Notes: generated from the letters alone by a model not told the origin. DNA of 39,726 nt from Bradyrhizobium altum (GCF_020889705.1 NZ_JACMYP010000048.1:1-39726); one strand, 5' to 3'; positions 26,095 to 35,079 are shown, numbered from the stretch's first letter. Numbers and translations are program-made.

Positions 26095-27501
26095 CTACGC
26101 CGTGCCCGCAGCCCTGAACTGGCTCGCAGTCCGCTGCAAATTCTGCGGCATGCTGAGCAGCAGTGCCTTGCGGTCGGCCACCGCGTTGTGGAACTGCTCG
26201 AGCGCGATGTTGAACGCGGTCAGCGTGCCTTCCTCGATGGCGCCATGCTCGAAACAGTCGAGCGTGTGGCGCAGGATGTCGTCGGCTTCCGCCTGCAGTT
26301 GGTCGAGCTCGTCGGTCGAATCGCTTTGCCGCGCGGCCTTCAGCATCTCCAGCAGGCGTTCGCGCTGCGAGGTGTTGGTGTTGCGCTCGTCCTGCTTGAG
26401 ATAGCCGGCGAACCACGCACCGGCCGAGCCCATCGCCGAGAACGCCATCAGGCTCCACCAGATGTAATCGCTGTAGCGGTCGAGGAAGGTCTTTTCCTCG
26501 CCGTCGACGAAGGCGGCCGCGCCGGGATGCACCGGAATGGTGGCGTCCTTGTCGGTATCGGGCGTCTCGATCTTCGCGGCGAGCGGGAAATCGTTCTTGA
26601 GCGACTGCCGGATCGCAAACAATTGCCGGGTGAAGGCCGCGACCGTCGCGTCCGACAGGCCCTTTCGCGCGACGATATGGTGCGAGAAGCTGATCGTCTT
26701 CACCTCATCGTCGGGCCGGTCGGCCGAGCCGAGCGAGCCGGCGGGAATTTCCGCGGCCTCATAGGCCGGATGGTTCTGCGCGATCGCCTCGGACGCATCG
26801 ATCGGAAGGAAGGTGGGCTCGCCGCCGTCTTTGGTCGACGCCGTGATCGCATCGATCGTGAGCTTGCTGTTGGCCGGACCCACGGCGAGATAGGCATCGG
26901 CCTTCAGGTTCTTGATGGCCTCGACCGCTTCATTAGCCGGGAACTGAACGATCTCGACCTTCATCGGGTCGACGCCGTATTGCTGCAGGATCAGCTTCAG
27001 CAGATTGACGTTGGCCGGCGTGCGGCCAACGACGCCGATCTTGCGGCCGCCAAGCTGTGCGATCTTGGTGATCTTTGCGGCCTTGCGGCCCTTGCCCTTG
27101 GCTGCGGGCGGCACCCACATCACCACGACATTCTTGCGCAGGACGGCGACCGCCTGTGCATTCTTCGGCACCTCGAGGTCGCCGCGGATGATGGCGAGAT
27201 CGGCCTTGCCGTCGGCCAGCGTCTGCGCGCTGGCGGTGGCGCCGTCGGTCTGCACCGGGCGCAGCTTGACCTGGGTGTGCTGCTGGTTGTTGAAGGCCTG
27301 CGCCAGCGCCTGCACGACCTTGAGGTCATCGCTGCTTGCGGGGCCGACCGCGATCCGCAGCGTCACCGGACGCACCGCGAAATAATAACCGGCGATCGTC
27401 GCGCCGATGATGGCGAGCGCGCCCGCGATCAAGACGAACATCAGCCGTCGCTTTGCAGAGCGCAGCGGCTTGGGCGATATGCTGGCGGAGCCGTCTGTCA
27501 T
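26095..27501 (-). CDS. TAXI-family TRAP-type solute-binding protein, membrane anchored at both ends
   Basis: A 468-residue protein. An N-terminal membrane helix (about 19-43, FVLIAGALAIIGATIAGYYF) replaces a cleavable signal. The periplasmic body (50-340) is TAXI-like: LRIAVGPASSDDLKVVQALA opens the domain, ADLAIIRGDL and GGRKIGVVGRTPANVNLL follow, as in TAXI binding proteins of TRAP transporters. A second helix, YIWWSLMAFSAMGSAGAWFAGYL (about 351-373), is followed by a cytosolic helical tail rich in Gln/Asp/Glu (DSTDELDQLQAEADDILRHT). No TRAP membrane subunits are adjacent. The tail suggests signalling or a scaffold role rather than transport. The ATG at 27501 is chosen over a TTG at 27516. 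It is divergent from the pterin dehydratase gene. Confidence 0.88.
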   Translation of the reverse strand: MTDGSASISPKPLRSAKRRLMFVLIAGALAIIGATIAGYYFAVRPVTLRIAVGPASSDDLKVVQALAQAFNNQQHTQVKLRPVQTDGATASAQTLADGKADLAIIRGDLEVPKNAQAVAVLRKNVVVMWVPPAAKGKGRKAAKITKIAQLGGRKIGVVGRTPANVNLLKLILQQYGVDPMKVEIVQFPANEAVEAIKNLKADAYLAVGPANSKLTIDAITASTKDGGEPTFLPIDASEAIAQNHPAYEAAEIPAGSLGSADRPDDEVKTISFSHHIVARKGLSDATVAAFTRQLFAIRQSLKNDFPLAAKIETPDTDKDATIPVHPGAAAFVDGEEKTFLDRYSDYIWWSLMAFSAMGSAGAWFAGYLKQDERNTNTSQRERLLEMLKAARQSDSTDELDQLQAEADDILRHTLDCFEHGAIEEGTLTAFNIALEQFHNAVADRKALLLSMPQNLQRTASQFRAAGTA

Positions 27502-27712
27502 CGATCTCGCAAACAATCGTCGGGGCTCAATCTCGCAAAACTACCAACGCGCACACATTGTGCATTTGTAGCAAATTCCTGGAGCCACAGATGTTACATC
27601 TCCGTCATGGTTACCAGCGGCGATAGGACGCTATTTCGGCCTTATTTTCGGCATGGATCCCACCCGGAGGCCGGTTGTTAGGCTAAGATCGGCGCCAAAC
27701 GGGAGGGTTGCC

Positions 27713-28018
27713 ATGGTCGAAAGGCTGTCAGCGGAAGCAAGGAAGGCCGCGCTTTGGGAACTGGCCGGCTGGTCGGATCTGGCCGGACGCGAGGCGATCG
27801 CAAAGACCTTCGTGTTCAAGGACTTCAACGAGGCCTTCGGCTTCATGGCGCGCGCCGCTTTGGTCGCCGAGAAGAGCGACCATCACCCCGAATGGAAGAA
27901 CGTCTACAAGACGGTCGAGGTCGTGCTGGCGACCCACGATGTCGGCGGGGTGACCAAGCGCGATATCGACCTCGCCAAGGCCATGAACGCGATCGCAAGG
28001 CAGCTCGGGGTCAATTGA
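27713..28018 (+). CDS. Pterin-4a-carbinolamine dehydratase (PCD/DCoH family)
   Basis: A 101-residue enzyme that dehydrates 4a-hydroxytetrahydropterin, recycling the pterin cofactor of aromatic amino acid hydroxylases. The family core is clear: [20 protein letters not shown], then [21 protein letters not shown], with the His-His-Pro-Glu-Trp active-site motif, and [15 protein letters not shown]. The length is normal for the family. The ATG at 27713 has a strong GGGAGGG upstream. No phenylalanine hydroxylase gene lies in the window. Similar proteins without a hydroxylase partner occur widely, where a role in molybdopterin or general pterin salvage has been suggested. Confidence 0.94.
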   Translation: MVERLSAEARKAALWELAGWSDLAGREAIAKTFVFKDFNEAFGFMARAALVAEKSDHHPEWKNVYKTVEVVLATHDVGGVTKRDIDLAKAMNAIARQLGVN

Positions 28019-28111
28019 CCCGGCCGCGCGTAACCTTGCGCCGGTTGGCCGACGTCCCCAGATTCGGATCGTCCGCCGCCGATCCGTCGCGCGGCGCAAG
28101 GGAACTTGGCG

Positions 28112-28489
28112 ATGGCAACGACCGAACACAGCGTGGGATTTGAGCCTGCCGATCGGCTGGCGCAGGACCGCGAGAGCGTGCGCCGCCGCTTCTGGATCAA
28201 GTTCAAGAAAGTGGTGGCGCGGCTGCCGTTCGCCGAGGATCTGCTGGCCGCCTATTACTGCGCCTTCGACCGGCAGACGCCGCGCCATGTCCAAGCCGCG
28301 CTGCTCGGCGCGATCGCCTATTTCATCCTGCCGTTCGACTTCATCCCGGACATGCTGCCGGTGCTCGGTTTCACCGACGATGCCGCCGTGCTCGCAACCG
28401 CGATCCGCATGGTCGCAAGCCACATCACTCCGGAGCATCGCGAAGCCGCGCGCGCCGCGCTGAAGCGCGGGGTGCCGATGGAGGAGTGA
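28112..28489 (+). CDS. YkvA-family (DUF1232) membrane protein
   Basis: A 125-residue protein with the DUF1232 signature: TPRHVQAALLGAIAYFILPF, followed by DFIPDMLPVLGFTDDAAVLATA. The first part is a membrane helix or amphipathic hairpin, and the conserved D-F-I-P-D-x-x-P-x-x-G-x-x-D-D core follows it. Families with this domain are small membrane-associated proteins of unknown function in bacteria and plants. The ATG at 28112, behind GGGAAC, is preferred over a TTG six bases earlier. The gene follows the pterin dehydratase gene by 93 bp and may share its transcript. A 7-bp hairpin follows the stop. Confidence 0.92.
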   Translation: MATTEHSVGFEPADRLAQDRESVRRRFWIKFKKVVARLPFAEDLLAAYYCAFDRQTPRHVQAALLGAIAYFILPFDFIPDMLPVLGFTDDAAVLATAIRMVASHITPEHREAARAALKRGVPMEE

Positions 28490-28496
28490 GCGTGGC

Positions 28497-28516
28497 GGGC
28501 ACCGACAGTGGTGCCC
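28497..28516. terminator. Candidate bidirectional terminator hairpin
   Basis: GGGCACC-GACAGT-GGTGCCC is a perfect 7-bp stem with a 6-nt loop, 8 bp past the YkvA stop and 20 bp from the convergent LysR stop. It has no U-tract in either direction, so termination is plausible but not shown. Confidence 0.4.
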
Positions 28517-28535
28517 GGTGGCCGTTCGCGCTAGA

Positions 28536-29495
28536 TTAGATCGCGCGGGGCAATTGTCGCGCGATCTTGCGCGCGCAATCGATAAACAGCCGTGCGGAAG
28601 GGTTGAGTGTCCGCCCCCTCAGCGTGATGGCCGCGATCGGGCGTCGCGTGGTAGGCAGCGCCACGGGCAGCACCTTAAACTGCGGTGTGGGCAGGTGGAA
28701 CCGCACGACTGAACCTTGCACTATGCTGAGGAATCGGCCGGTTGCGAGCAGCGCGTTGCGCACCGCCGTGACGGATGTGAAGACCGTTGCGCGCGGCACA
28801 TCAAGTCCCTCGCTGCGAAACGCCTCGGCGACGACGGCGCCATAGAGGCTCTCAGGAGGTGGCAGCGTCCAGGTCGCGTCCACGAGATCCGCCAACTTCA
28901 GCCGCCGCCGTCGCGAGCACGCGGCTTTCGCGCCGCCGACCACGACCAGCGGCTCCTCATAGAGCAGATCGGCCGCGAGATGGGAATCTAGTGCGGCCGT
29001 GAAGATTGGCGCGACCACGAGATCCACCTTGCGTCCCTCGAGCGCGGAATAGGTCGTGGAAGCCTCGCCGGCCGAGAGGTGAAACACCAGCCGCGGATGT
29101 TGTTGCGACAACTGATCGATCACCGCGGGAAGAAAGCCGGATGCGATCGCGATCGTGCTGGCAATGCGGAGCTCGCCGCTGGTCGGGTCGGCGAGAGACC
29201 TGATCTGCTCGACGGCCTGCTTCAGTTCGTCGAACACGACGACGCCCCGATCCACGAGCGCGCGTGCGTAGACCGTCGGTTCGACGCCGCGCGGGTTGCG
29301 GTCGAGCAGCCGTACGCCGAGCGCGCTCTCGAGATCGGAAATCGCCTTTGATACGGCGGGCTGAGACACCGCGAGCGCGGTCGCCGCCTTGCCCATGCTG
29401 CCATGCCGCGCGATGGCGAGCAGCATTTGCAGGTCACGCAACTTGAGCCGGTAGCCAAGTCGCCGTTCCTCTGCGTCGAATGCCAAAGGTTCCAC
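28536..29495 (-). CDS. LysR-family transcriptional regulator
   Basis: A 319-residue LTTR. The N-terminal winged helix carries LQMLLAIARHGSMGKAATAL and SQPAVSKAISDLESALGVRL (about 22-61), followed by the dimerisation helix and a two-lobed effector domain (about 100-310) opening GELRIASTIAIASGFLP. The start used is a GTG at 29495; it lacks a clear ribosome-binding site, so a slightly different start is possible. It is divergent from the Bug-type binding protein and DUF3604 hydrolase, with 117 bp between starts, the usual arrangement for a LysR protein controlling its neighbours. The inducer is probably an organic acid or aromatic metabolite bound by the adjacent binding protein, which is inference. 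Confidence 0.93.
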   Translation of the reverse strand: MEPLAFDAEERRLGYRLKLRDLQMLLAIARHGSMGKAATALAVSQPAVSKAISDLESALGVRLLDRNPRGVEPTVYARALVDRGVVVFDELKQAVEQIRSLADPTSGELRIASTIAIASGFLPAVIDQLSQQHPRLVFHLSAGEASTTYSALEGRKVDLVVAPIFTAALDSHLAADLLYEEPLVVVGGAKAACSRRRRLKLADLVDATWTLPPPESLYGAVVAEAFRSEGLDVPRATVFTSVTAVRNALLATGRFLSIVQGSVVRFHLPTPQFKVLPVALPTTRRPIAAITLRGRTLNPSARLFIDCARKIARQLPRAI

Positions 29496-29612
29496 CCATG
29501 AACAGAAGTTATGGGATCATCCTGGATCAATATTAGCCGCTTATATGCGTCGGCGCTACAGTCCGGGTGTGAAGTCGGGAATTCGCTTTCGTCATCTCAT
29601 AGGGAGCGATCC

Positions 29613-30587
29613 ATGATCACCAGAAGGAATTTCACATTTTCATTGGCGGCGTTGACGCTCGTATCGAACGCGGTCAATTCCGCATCTGCCAATGCCTATC
29701 CCGCGCATCCCATCCGCATGGTCGTTCCGTTTCCGGCAGGAGGATCGACGGACGTCGGCGCCCGGCTGATCGCGGAGCATCTGTCCCGCTCACTCGGCCA
29801 GCAGGTGTACGTCGAGAACCGGTCCGGAGCGAACGGCACGATCGGCGTGGACGCCGTCGCAAAGAGTGCGCCGGACGGCTACACCATCCTGGCGACGATT
29901 GACACCGTCGCCAGCAATCAGTTCGTGTTCAATACCGACGTCGACCCGGTGAAGGACCTGGCTCCGATCATCGAGGTGTCGCGCCAGCCGATCGTGGTCG
30001 TGGCGCATCCGGCGCTGGCGGTGAGCACGCTCGCCGAACTGATCGCGCTCGCCAAACGCCAGCCCGGATTGCGCTACGGCACTGGGAGCGGCCTCGGTTC
30101 GCCGCAGCACATGGCGATGCAATGGCTTGGCAAGCTCGCCGGCGTCACTTTCGAACAAGTGCCGTATCGCGGCGGCGGGCAGGCGATCAACGACCTGCTT
30201 GGTGGGCACATCACGCTGGGCTGCCTCGGCTCGACGCCGGTGATGCCGCATTACAAGGCCGGGACCTTGCGCGTGCTCGCGCAAAGCACCGCTACCCGCT
30301 CCCCCGGCCTGCCCGATGTGCCGACCTTCGAGGAAGCAGGCGTTGCCGGTCTCGTCCTGGAGCAATGGCTGGGGATCTTTGCGCCGGGTCACACGCCGGA
30401 GGCGATCACGACGCAGCTGAATACGGAGATCGGGCGCGCACTATCCGACCAAGCCGTGCGCAAGGGCCTGCTCGATTCGGCGCAGGAGCCAATGGGCGGC
30501 AGCGCCGAGGAGTTCACAAGCCGTGTCGGCGCGGCGTCGGCCCAGTACGCAAGGCTCGTGAAGGAGCTGAACATCAGGCCGGAGTGA
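29613..30587 (+). CDS. Tripartite tricarboxylate transporter (Bug/TctC) family substrate-binding protein
   Basis: A 324-residue periplasmic binding protein. Its leader, MITRRNFTFSLAALTLVSNA, is Tat-like (RRNF), with cleavage near ASANAYP. The mature protein begins YPAHPIRMVVPFPAGGSTDV, the Bug-family opening with its PFxAGGxxD ligand loop, and later has GTGSGLGSPQHMAMQWL and VPYRGGGQAINDLLGG. Such proteins usually bind carboxylates or amides through water-mediated contacts. No TctA/TctB membrane genes follow, so it is an orphan, as most Bug proteins are. AGGGAG lies just before the ATG at 29613. The DUF3604 hydrolase start overlaps its operon directly, 5 bp after the stop. Confidence 0.95.
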   Translation: MITRRNFTFSLAALTLVSNAVNSASANAYPAHPIRMVVPFPAGGSTDVGARLIAEHLSRSLGQQVYVENRSGANGTIGVDAVAKSAPDGYTILATIDTVASNQFVFNTDVDPVKDLAPIIEVSRQPIVVVAHPALAVSTLAELIALAKRQPGLRYGTGSGLGSPQHMAMQWLGKLAGVTFEQVPYRGGGQAINDLLGGHITLGCLGSTPVMPHYKAGTLRVLAQSTATRSPGLPDVPTFEEAGVAGLVLEQWLGIFAPGHTPEAITTQLNTEIGRALSDQAVRKGLLDSAQEPMGGSAEEFTSRVGAASAQYARLVKELNIRPE

Positions 30588-30591
30588 TCAT

Positions 30592-32829
30592 TTGCCCAAC
30601 TCGAAATATCTTCCTGAACGCATGGGCTCGGCGACACTGTCGCCGAGCGGTCCCTTCGTCGCCGGCGCGCATGAGGAACTGACGCTGAGCTACACGGCAG
30701 GCGATTTCGGCATCGACGATACCGGCATGCTGAAAATATCGTGGCGCACGACCTCCGACATGAGCAAACCGCAGTTCAATCAGCCGCAGGCGGCGAACTA
30801 TACGACGGTCGAGGCAAGCAACGGTGCGGCCCTCGAAGTCTGGTTCGACCGGCTCAATATCCGTCCCTACGGAAACACGCTGCTGATCCGCATTGGTCGC
30901 GGATATCTCCGGGCCGGCGACACGTTGACCGTGCGTTTCGGCGATCGTCGCCAGGGATCGCCGGGCTATCGATTGCAGACCAATGTCGAGGCCAATGTAG
31001 AGCTGAGGACGTCAGTCGACGCGTTCGCGACCTACGAGTTCTGTCAGCTGCCGGTGCAGCCGGTGTTTGATCTCGTTGCGGGCCGGCCGGCGCGCTGGAA
31101 AGTCATCGTGCCGTCGCTTGTCCTCGTCGGCGAACCATTCCGGCTCGCGGTCGTCGCCGAGGATGTGTGGGGCAATCCGGCACCGAGCGCCGGCGAAGCG
31201 CTGACATTCGCGGCGTCCCATCCGATCCGCGGATTGCCTGGCCGCATTGAGCGCGAGATCGGCAGCCGCGCGACGGTGATCGACAATCTGATTGCCGACC
31301 GGGAAGGCGACGTCGACCTTGCGGTTTTCGCCGACGGAGAGGAACTCGCACGCGCAAATCCGATGCGTGTCGGCAGGTCGGCGCCGGCGCGCCGCTATTG
31401 GGGCGATCTGCACGGACAGAGCGGCGAAACGATTGGCATGGGATCGGCGGAGGACTATTTCCGCTACGCGCGCGATCTCGCCTTTATCGATATCGTTGGC
31501 CATCAGGGCAATGACTTCCAGATCACCGACACGTTTTGGGACCGGCTGAACCGGCTCACCGCGGCATTCGACGCGCCGGGCAGATTCGTCTGCGTGCCTG
31601 GCTACGAATGGTCGGGCAACACCGGGATGGGCGGAGACCGCAACATCTTCTATCGCCACGAAGGCAGGCCGATCCGTCGGTCGTCGCACATTCTGGTCGA
31701 AGGGCAGGCGTCGACTCCGGCAATCTACACGGCCGAAGAGTTGTTTCGCGCGCTCGATGGTGAGAACGCCATCGTCGTCGCCCACGTCGGCGGCCGTTAT
31801 GCCGACATCACGCGCGCCCATGACGGACGCCTCGAGCGCGCCGTCGAGGTCCACTCCACCTGGGGCACGTTCGAGTGGATGCTGCACGATGCCTTTGCGC
31901 AGGGTTACCGCGTCGGCGTCGTATGTCACAGCGACGACCACAAGGGACGTCCCGGCGCCACTCGGCCTGGCGCCTCGAGCTTCGGCGCGATCGGCGGGTT
32001 GACCTGTTACTTCATGGCGGAACTCACCCGCGACGGTCTATTCGCCGCGCTGCGCGCCCGCCACCATTACGGAACAACCGGCGCCCGCATCTTCCTCGAT
32101 TTGCATGGCCATTTTGAAGAGCCCGTAACCGTGTTCTCCGATGATCCGCAGCTCGGCCCGGTCCAGGAGCACAGGCGTCGCTCGGTGCAGATGGGCGATA
32201 TCGTGCGGCCGGGTCCCGCCGTGATGCGCCTCGCAGCGGAGGTACGCGGCACCGCGCCGATCGATCAGGTCGATGTGTTCTACGGATCCCGGCTGGCGGC
32301 GACGGTGCACCCGTATCGGGCCGCCGATCTGGGCCGCAGGGTCCGTGTGCTCTGGCAGGGCGCGGAGTACCGCGGGCGAGGCCGTGAAACGATCTGGCAG
32401 GGCAGGTTGCGCCTCGAGGGCAATCCGATCGTTCGCTTTGCGCCGGTGAATTTTCTCAATCCCGAACGAAAGGTTTGTGTCGTGACGCCAGAGACCGAGC
32501 TGGCCTGGAGCTCGGTCACGACGGGTAATCTCGCCGGCATCGATCTGTGGTTTGACGCGGCTGACCGCGGTACCCTCGACATCGAGACCAATATCGTATC
32601 CGGACGTGTCGATCTTGCGTCGCTTGCTGACCGGCGAATGGTGTTCGAAGGCGGCGGCCTTGGTCGCCAGCTCAGCGTCTATCGACTTCCCGATCAGGAC
32701 TGGAGTCGACGGATAGTCGTCGACCATGCGGTTCGGTTCTCCGGTGTCGCGGATTTGCCGGTTTATCTCCGTGTCACCCAAGCCGACGGTCATCAGGCCT
32801 GGTCAAGTCCGATCTACTTGATCCCGTAA
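30592..32829 (+). CDS. DUF3604-family (PHP-like) metal-dependent hydrolase
   Basis: A 745-residue protein. Residues 20-265 are beta-rich, Ig-like accessory domains. The PHP-like core (about 265-500) has GDLHGQSGETIGMGSAEDYF, with His274 at the first metal site; HQGNDF (304-309); PGYEWSGNTG with Glu339; AHVGGRYAD with His398; VEVHSTWG with His421; and CHSDDHKGRPG with His446 and His450. These are the conserved metal ligands of DUF3604. The C-terminal third is another beta-rich region. No signal peptide or anchor is visible, so it is predicted cytosolic, unlike the exported binding protein before it. The start is a TTG, with GGAG seven bases upstream overlapping the previous stop; an ATG at 30622 is the alternative. 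A role as an esterase or amidase on the captured ligand is inference. Confidence 0.88.
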   Translation: MPNSKYLPERMGSATLSPSGPFVAGAHEELTLSYTAGDFGIDDTGMLKISWRTTSDMSKPQFNQPQAANYTTVEASNGAALEVWFDRLNIRPYGNTLLIRIGRGYLRAGDTLTVRFGDRRQGSPGYRLQTNVEANVELRTSVDAFATYEFCQLPVQPVFDLVAGRPARWKVIVPSLVLVGEPFRLAVVAEDVWGNPAPSAGEALTFAASHPIRGLPGRIEREIGSRATVIDNLIADREGDVDLAVFADGEELARANPMRVGRSAPARRYWGDLHGQSGETIGMGSAEDYFRYARDLAFIDIVGHQGNDFQITDTFWDRLNRLTAAFDAPGRFVCVPGYEWSGNTGMGGDRNIFYRHEGRPIRRSSHILVEGQASTPAIYTAEELFRALDGENAIVVAHVGGRYADITRAHDGRLERAVEVHSTWGTFEWMLHDAFAQGYRVGVVCHSDDHKGRPGATRPGASSFGAIGGLTCYFMAELTRDGLFAALRARHHYGTTGARIFLDLHGHFEEPVTVFSDDPQLGPVQEHRRRSVQMGDIVRPGPAVMRLAAEVRGTAPIDQVDVFYGSRLAATVHPYRAADLGRRVRVLWQGAEYRGRGRETIWQGRLRLEGNPIVRFAPVNFLNPERKVCVVTPETELAWSSVTTGNLAGIDLWFDAADRGTLDIETNIVSGRVDLASLADRRMVFEGGGLGRQLSVYRLPDQDWSRRIVVDHAVRFSGVADLPVYLRVTQADGHQAWSSPIYLIP

Positions 32830-32848
32830 GCTGTGTTGATTGCGCGCG

Positions 32849-34018
32849 CTAGCGTTTGTCGCCGGCACGCAATTGGGCGCGCGCATTGTCCGCTTCCCAC
32901 GCCTGGAACTGCTTGAACAGCGCCTCCTTGTCGGCGTCGGTCTGAAGCTTGGCGGCGGCCGGCGACCGCGTCAGGAATTCATCGAAACGGGTGCGCGTAG
33001 CGGCTTCGACGCCGTGGCGGTCGAGCCATTGCTGGGCCACCGGCAGGCGTTGCCAACCCGGCAGCGGTGCCGACAGCGAGACCTCCCGCCACTTCGGATG
33101 GAACGGCGGATTCTGGAACGTCGGAAATTTTGTGAAGAACGCATCCACGAAATTAGCCAGCTTGTGGTAGCGCTCCGTGTTCGGCGCCCAGTTGTAGGCC
33201 GCAAGCACGGCAGGAACGGCGATCGTGTCGACGCGCTCCTCGCCCGAAATCAGGTTGGGATAGTCCTTGGCCGACAGGCTCGCGGGCAGATAGTCGCCCT
33301 GCAACGGCTTCTCGTAGTTGACCGTCACCAGGTGGAACCGATCGTCCTTGAAGCCGCTCACGGATTTGTAAGGCTTGCCGCCACACACGATCACGGCGTC
33401 GATTTCGCCGGCCTTCAGTTTCTCCAGCGCGATGCGCTGCTCGACATAGACGACCTTCGGCTTCATTCCGAGCCGCTCGAACACGGTCAGCGCGGTCACG
33501 AAGGTGCCGCCATTGGGAAGGTCGACGCTGACGGTCTTGCCCTCAAGGTCCCTGAGATTGCGGATCGATTTCGACGCGATCACATGCATCTCTTCGTTGT
33601 AGAGCTTGGTCACGTAGGTGAATTGCTTCTTGATATCTTTCGCAATGCCCTTCCGCTCGAGATATTCGAGCGTGTCAGACCGAACGATGCCGAGATCGAC
33701 ACCCTGCAGAAACAGGATGTCGGCGACGCTCTGCACCGAGCCGCGCCCGACGATCGGCAGAATGCGCAACTTGTTGCCATCGTCGAGCACGGAGGCGAGA
33801 TCGGCGCCGAACTGAACATAGGTGCCGCCGATCGTGCCGGAGATCAGCGTGACCGTGTTGGCGTTGAGGCTCTGCTTGGTGCTTACCGAGCCGAACTGAA
33901 AGATCGCCTTCAGGCTGTCGCTGACCTTGGCCGGGTCGAATTCGGCCTGCTCGGCCCGTGCCGCGAGGCCCCAAATCATCATGCCTGTGAAAAGTACCAA
34001 TCCAAACAAGCGTCGCAT
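32849..34018 (-). CDS. TAXI-family TRAP-type solute-binding protein
   Basis: A 389-residue exported binding protein. A Sec leader (LFGLVLFTGMMIWGLAARAEQ) is cleaved near ARAEQ. The mature protein shows TLISGTIGGTYVQFGADLAS, the TAXI-type opening, then VQSVADILFLQGVDLGIVRS and LRDLEGKTVSVDLPNGGTFV. The family usually delivers organic acids such as glutamate or fumarate to TRAP transporters, but no DctQM subunits are here. It begins 18 bp after the Sel1-type membrane protein gene and must share its transcript, which suggests a two-component sensing or trafficking role. GAGGGACAC precedes the ATG at 34018. It converges on the DUF3604 gene with 19 bp between stops. Confidence 0.92.
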   Translation of the reverse strand: MRRLFGLVLFTGMMIWGLAARAEQAEFDPAKVSDSLKAIFQFGSVSTKQSLNANTVTLISGTIGGTYVQFGADLASVLDDGNKLRILPIVGRGSVQSVADILFLQGVDLGIVRSDTLEYLERKGIAKDIKKQFTYVTKLYNEEMHVIASKSIRNLRDLEGKTVSVDLPNGGTFVTALTVFERLGMKPKVVYVEQRIALEKLKAGEIDAVIVCGGKPYKSVSGFKDDRFHLVTVNYEKPLQGDYLPASLSAKDYPNLISGEERVDTIAVPAVLAAYNWAPNTERYHKLANFVDAFFTKFPTFQNPPFHPKWREVSLSAPLPGWQRLPVAQQWLDRHGVEAATRTRFDEFLTRSPAAAKLQTDADKEALFKQFQAWEADNARAQLRAGDKR

Positions 34019-34036
34019 GTGTCCCTCGAGATGAGC

Positions 34037-34855
34037 CTAGTTTTGCAATTGCGCGAGGCGTTGCTGTGCGGGCTGCGAGCCGAGTTCGGCAGCCTTGCGA
34101 TACCAGAAGCGCGCCGCATCCGGATCGGGCGTGATGCTCCGTTTGTCCAGGGTCCCCAGCACGTCGGGATCGTAGGTGCGCGCCAGCAACAGCGCCGCGT
34201 CCGCGTCCTGCGCATCCGCGGCCCGCTCGAGCAGCAGCCGCGCCGATACGATGTCGCCGATCGCAAGCAGGCTGTTGGCCCGCTTCAGGAGGCCTGCGAT
34301 GTCATCCGGATCGAGGCGTCTTGCCGGTGGCGCCGCCGGTGGTAGTGGCTCGATCGGCGCGGCCGCGGGCGTTTCGCGCGCAACGACTTCGCTCTTGATC
34401 GCTTCCTGATAGGCGGCCGCAATCTGCGCGCGTGACGGCGGGGTTGCAGTGGCGGGCGACACCTCGGTGGCCACGGCGCGAACCGCTTCCGCGATTTCTG
34501 CGCGGGCCTCGATCGGCGAGACGCCGACCAGCGCGGCCTTGGCGCTCAGGACCGCGTCGCGCACGCTGCCGATGGACCACAGCCCGACCACCGCAGCCGC
34601 GACAAGTGCGCCGGCCGAAATTGTCAGCAGGCCGGTGCGAAGGCGCGAACGTGGAATCGTGGCGCGCCCGTGCCAATCCGCGTCATCGATTTGGCTTGAA
34701 AGAAAAAGCGGAGCGGGTTCGTCCGCGCCGATGTCGATGGCTGCCCGATGTGGTCGCCGGTAGCGATAAGGTGCAAATTCGGGATCGTTGATATCCGCGT
34801 TGATCGCGTCGCGTGGCGGATCGCTGCCGTGAACGCGTGTTGGATTCCCCACCAT
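34037..34855 (-). CDS. One-TM protein with C-terminal Sel1-type repeat
   Basis: A 272-residue protein. The first 70 residues are polar, then a single membrane helix (LLTISAGALVAAAVVGLWSI, about 75-94) is followed by an Ala/Pro-rich linker (100-175). The C-terminus contains Sel1/TPR-like helices: DIVSARLLLERAADAQDADA and PDPDAARFWYRKAAELGSQP, with the RKAAELG signature. With an N-in orientation the repeats would lie in the periplasm. It precedes the TAXI binding protein gene by 18 bp, and the two form an operon. The ATG at 34855 is preceded by GGGGAAG. Sel1 repeats mediate protein contacts, so it may dock the TAXI protein at the membrane; that is inference. Confidence 0.85.
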   Translation of the reverse strand: MVGNPTRVHGSDPPRDAINADINDPEFAPYRYRRPHRAAIDIGADEPAPLFLSSQIDDADWHGRATIPRSRLRTGLLTISAGALVAAAVVGLWSIGSVRDAVLSAKAALVGVSPIEARAEIAEAVRAVATEVSPATATPPSRAQIAAAYQEAIKSEVVARETPAAAPIEPLPPAAPPARRLDPDDIAGLLKRANSLLAIGDIVSARLLLERAADAQDADAALLLARTYDPDVLGTLDKRSITPDPDAARFWYRKAAELGSQPAQQRLAQLQN

Positions 34856-35079
34856 GATGATGCTTCCCCGATACTATGACGCAACAATCGGGCATCTCTG
34901 GTGTCTGGTTGTTGTTTTTGTTGGGGTCCCTGAGCGCCCGTTACGAACTCTTAATCGCCTTGCGATTGGGCCCAAAAAGCGGCTCAGGTCGCTGCGAATC
35001 GGGAGAAATTTGGGTTTGATTGCGGCAACGCGCGCAAATTCTGAGAAAGTTCACAGGGTTTGCTCACGATTGCGCGCGC

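Noticed and set aside
26188..27681. Plus-strand open frame opposite the TAXI gene
   Set aside because: It is a shadow of the TAXI coding sequence, whose membrane helices and binding-protein motifs are unambiguous.
29496..29612. A specific LysR binding box in the LysR-Bug spacer
   Set aside because: Several T-N11-A arrangements exist around GGATCATCCTGGATC, but none is convincingly palindromic or positioned, so I do not annotate a site.
32840..34345. Plus-strand open frame opposite the second TAXI gene and the Sel1-type gene
   Set aside because: It crosses the gap between two real minus-strand genes and has no protein-family pattern.
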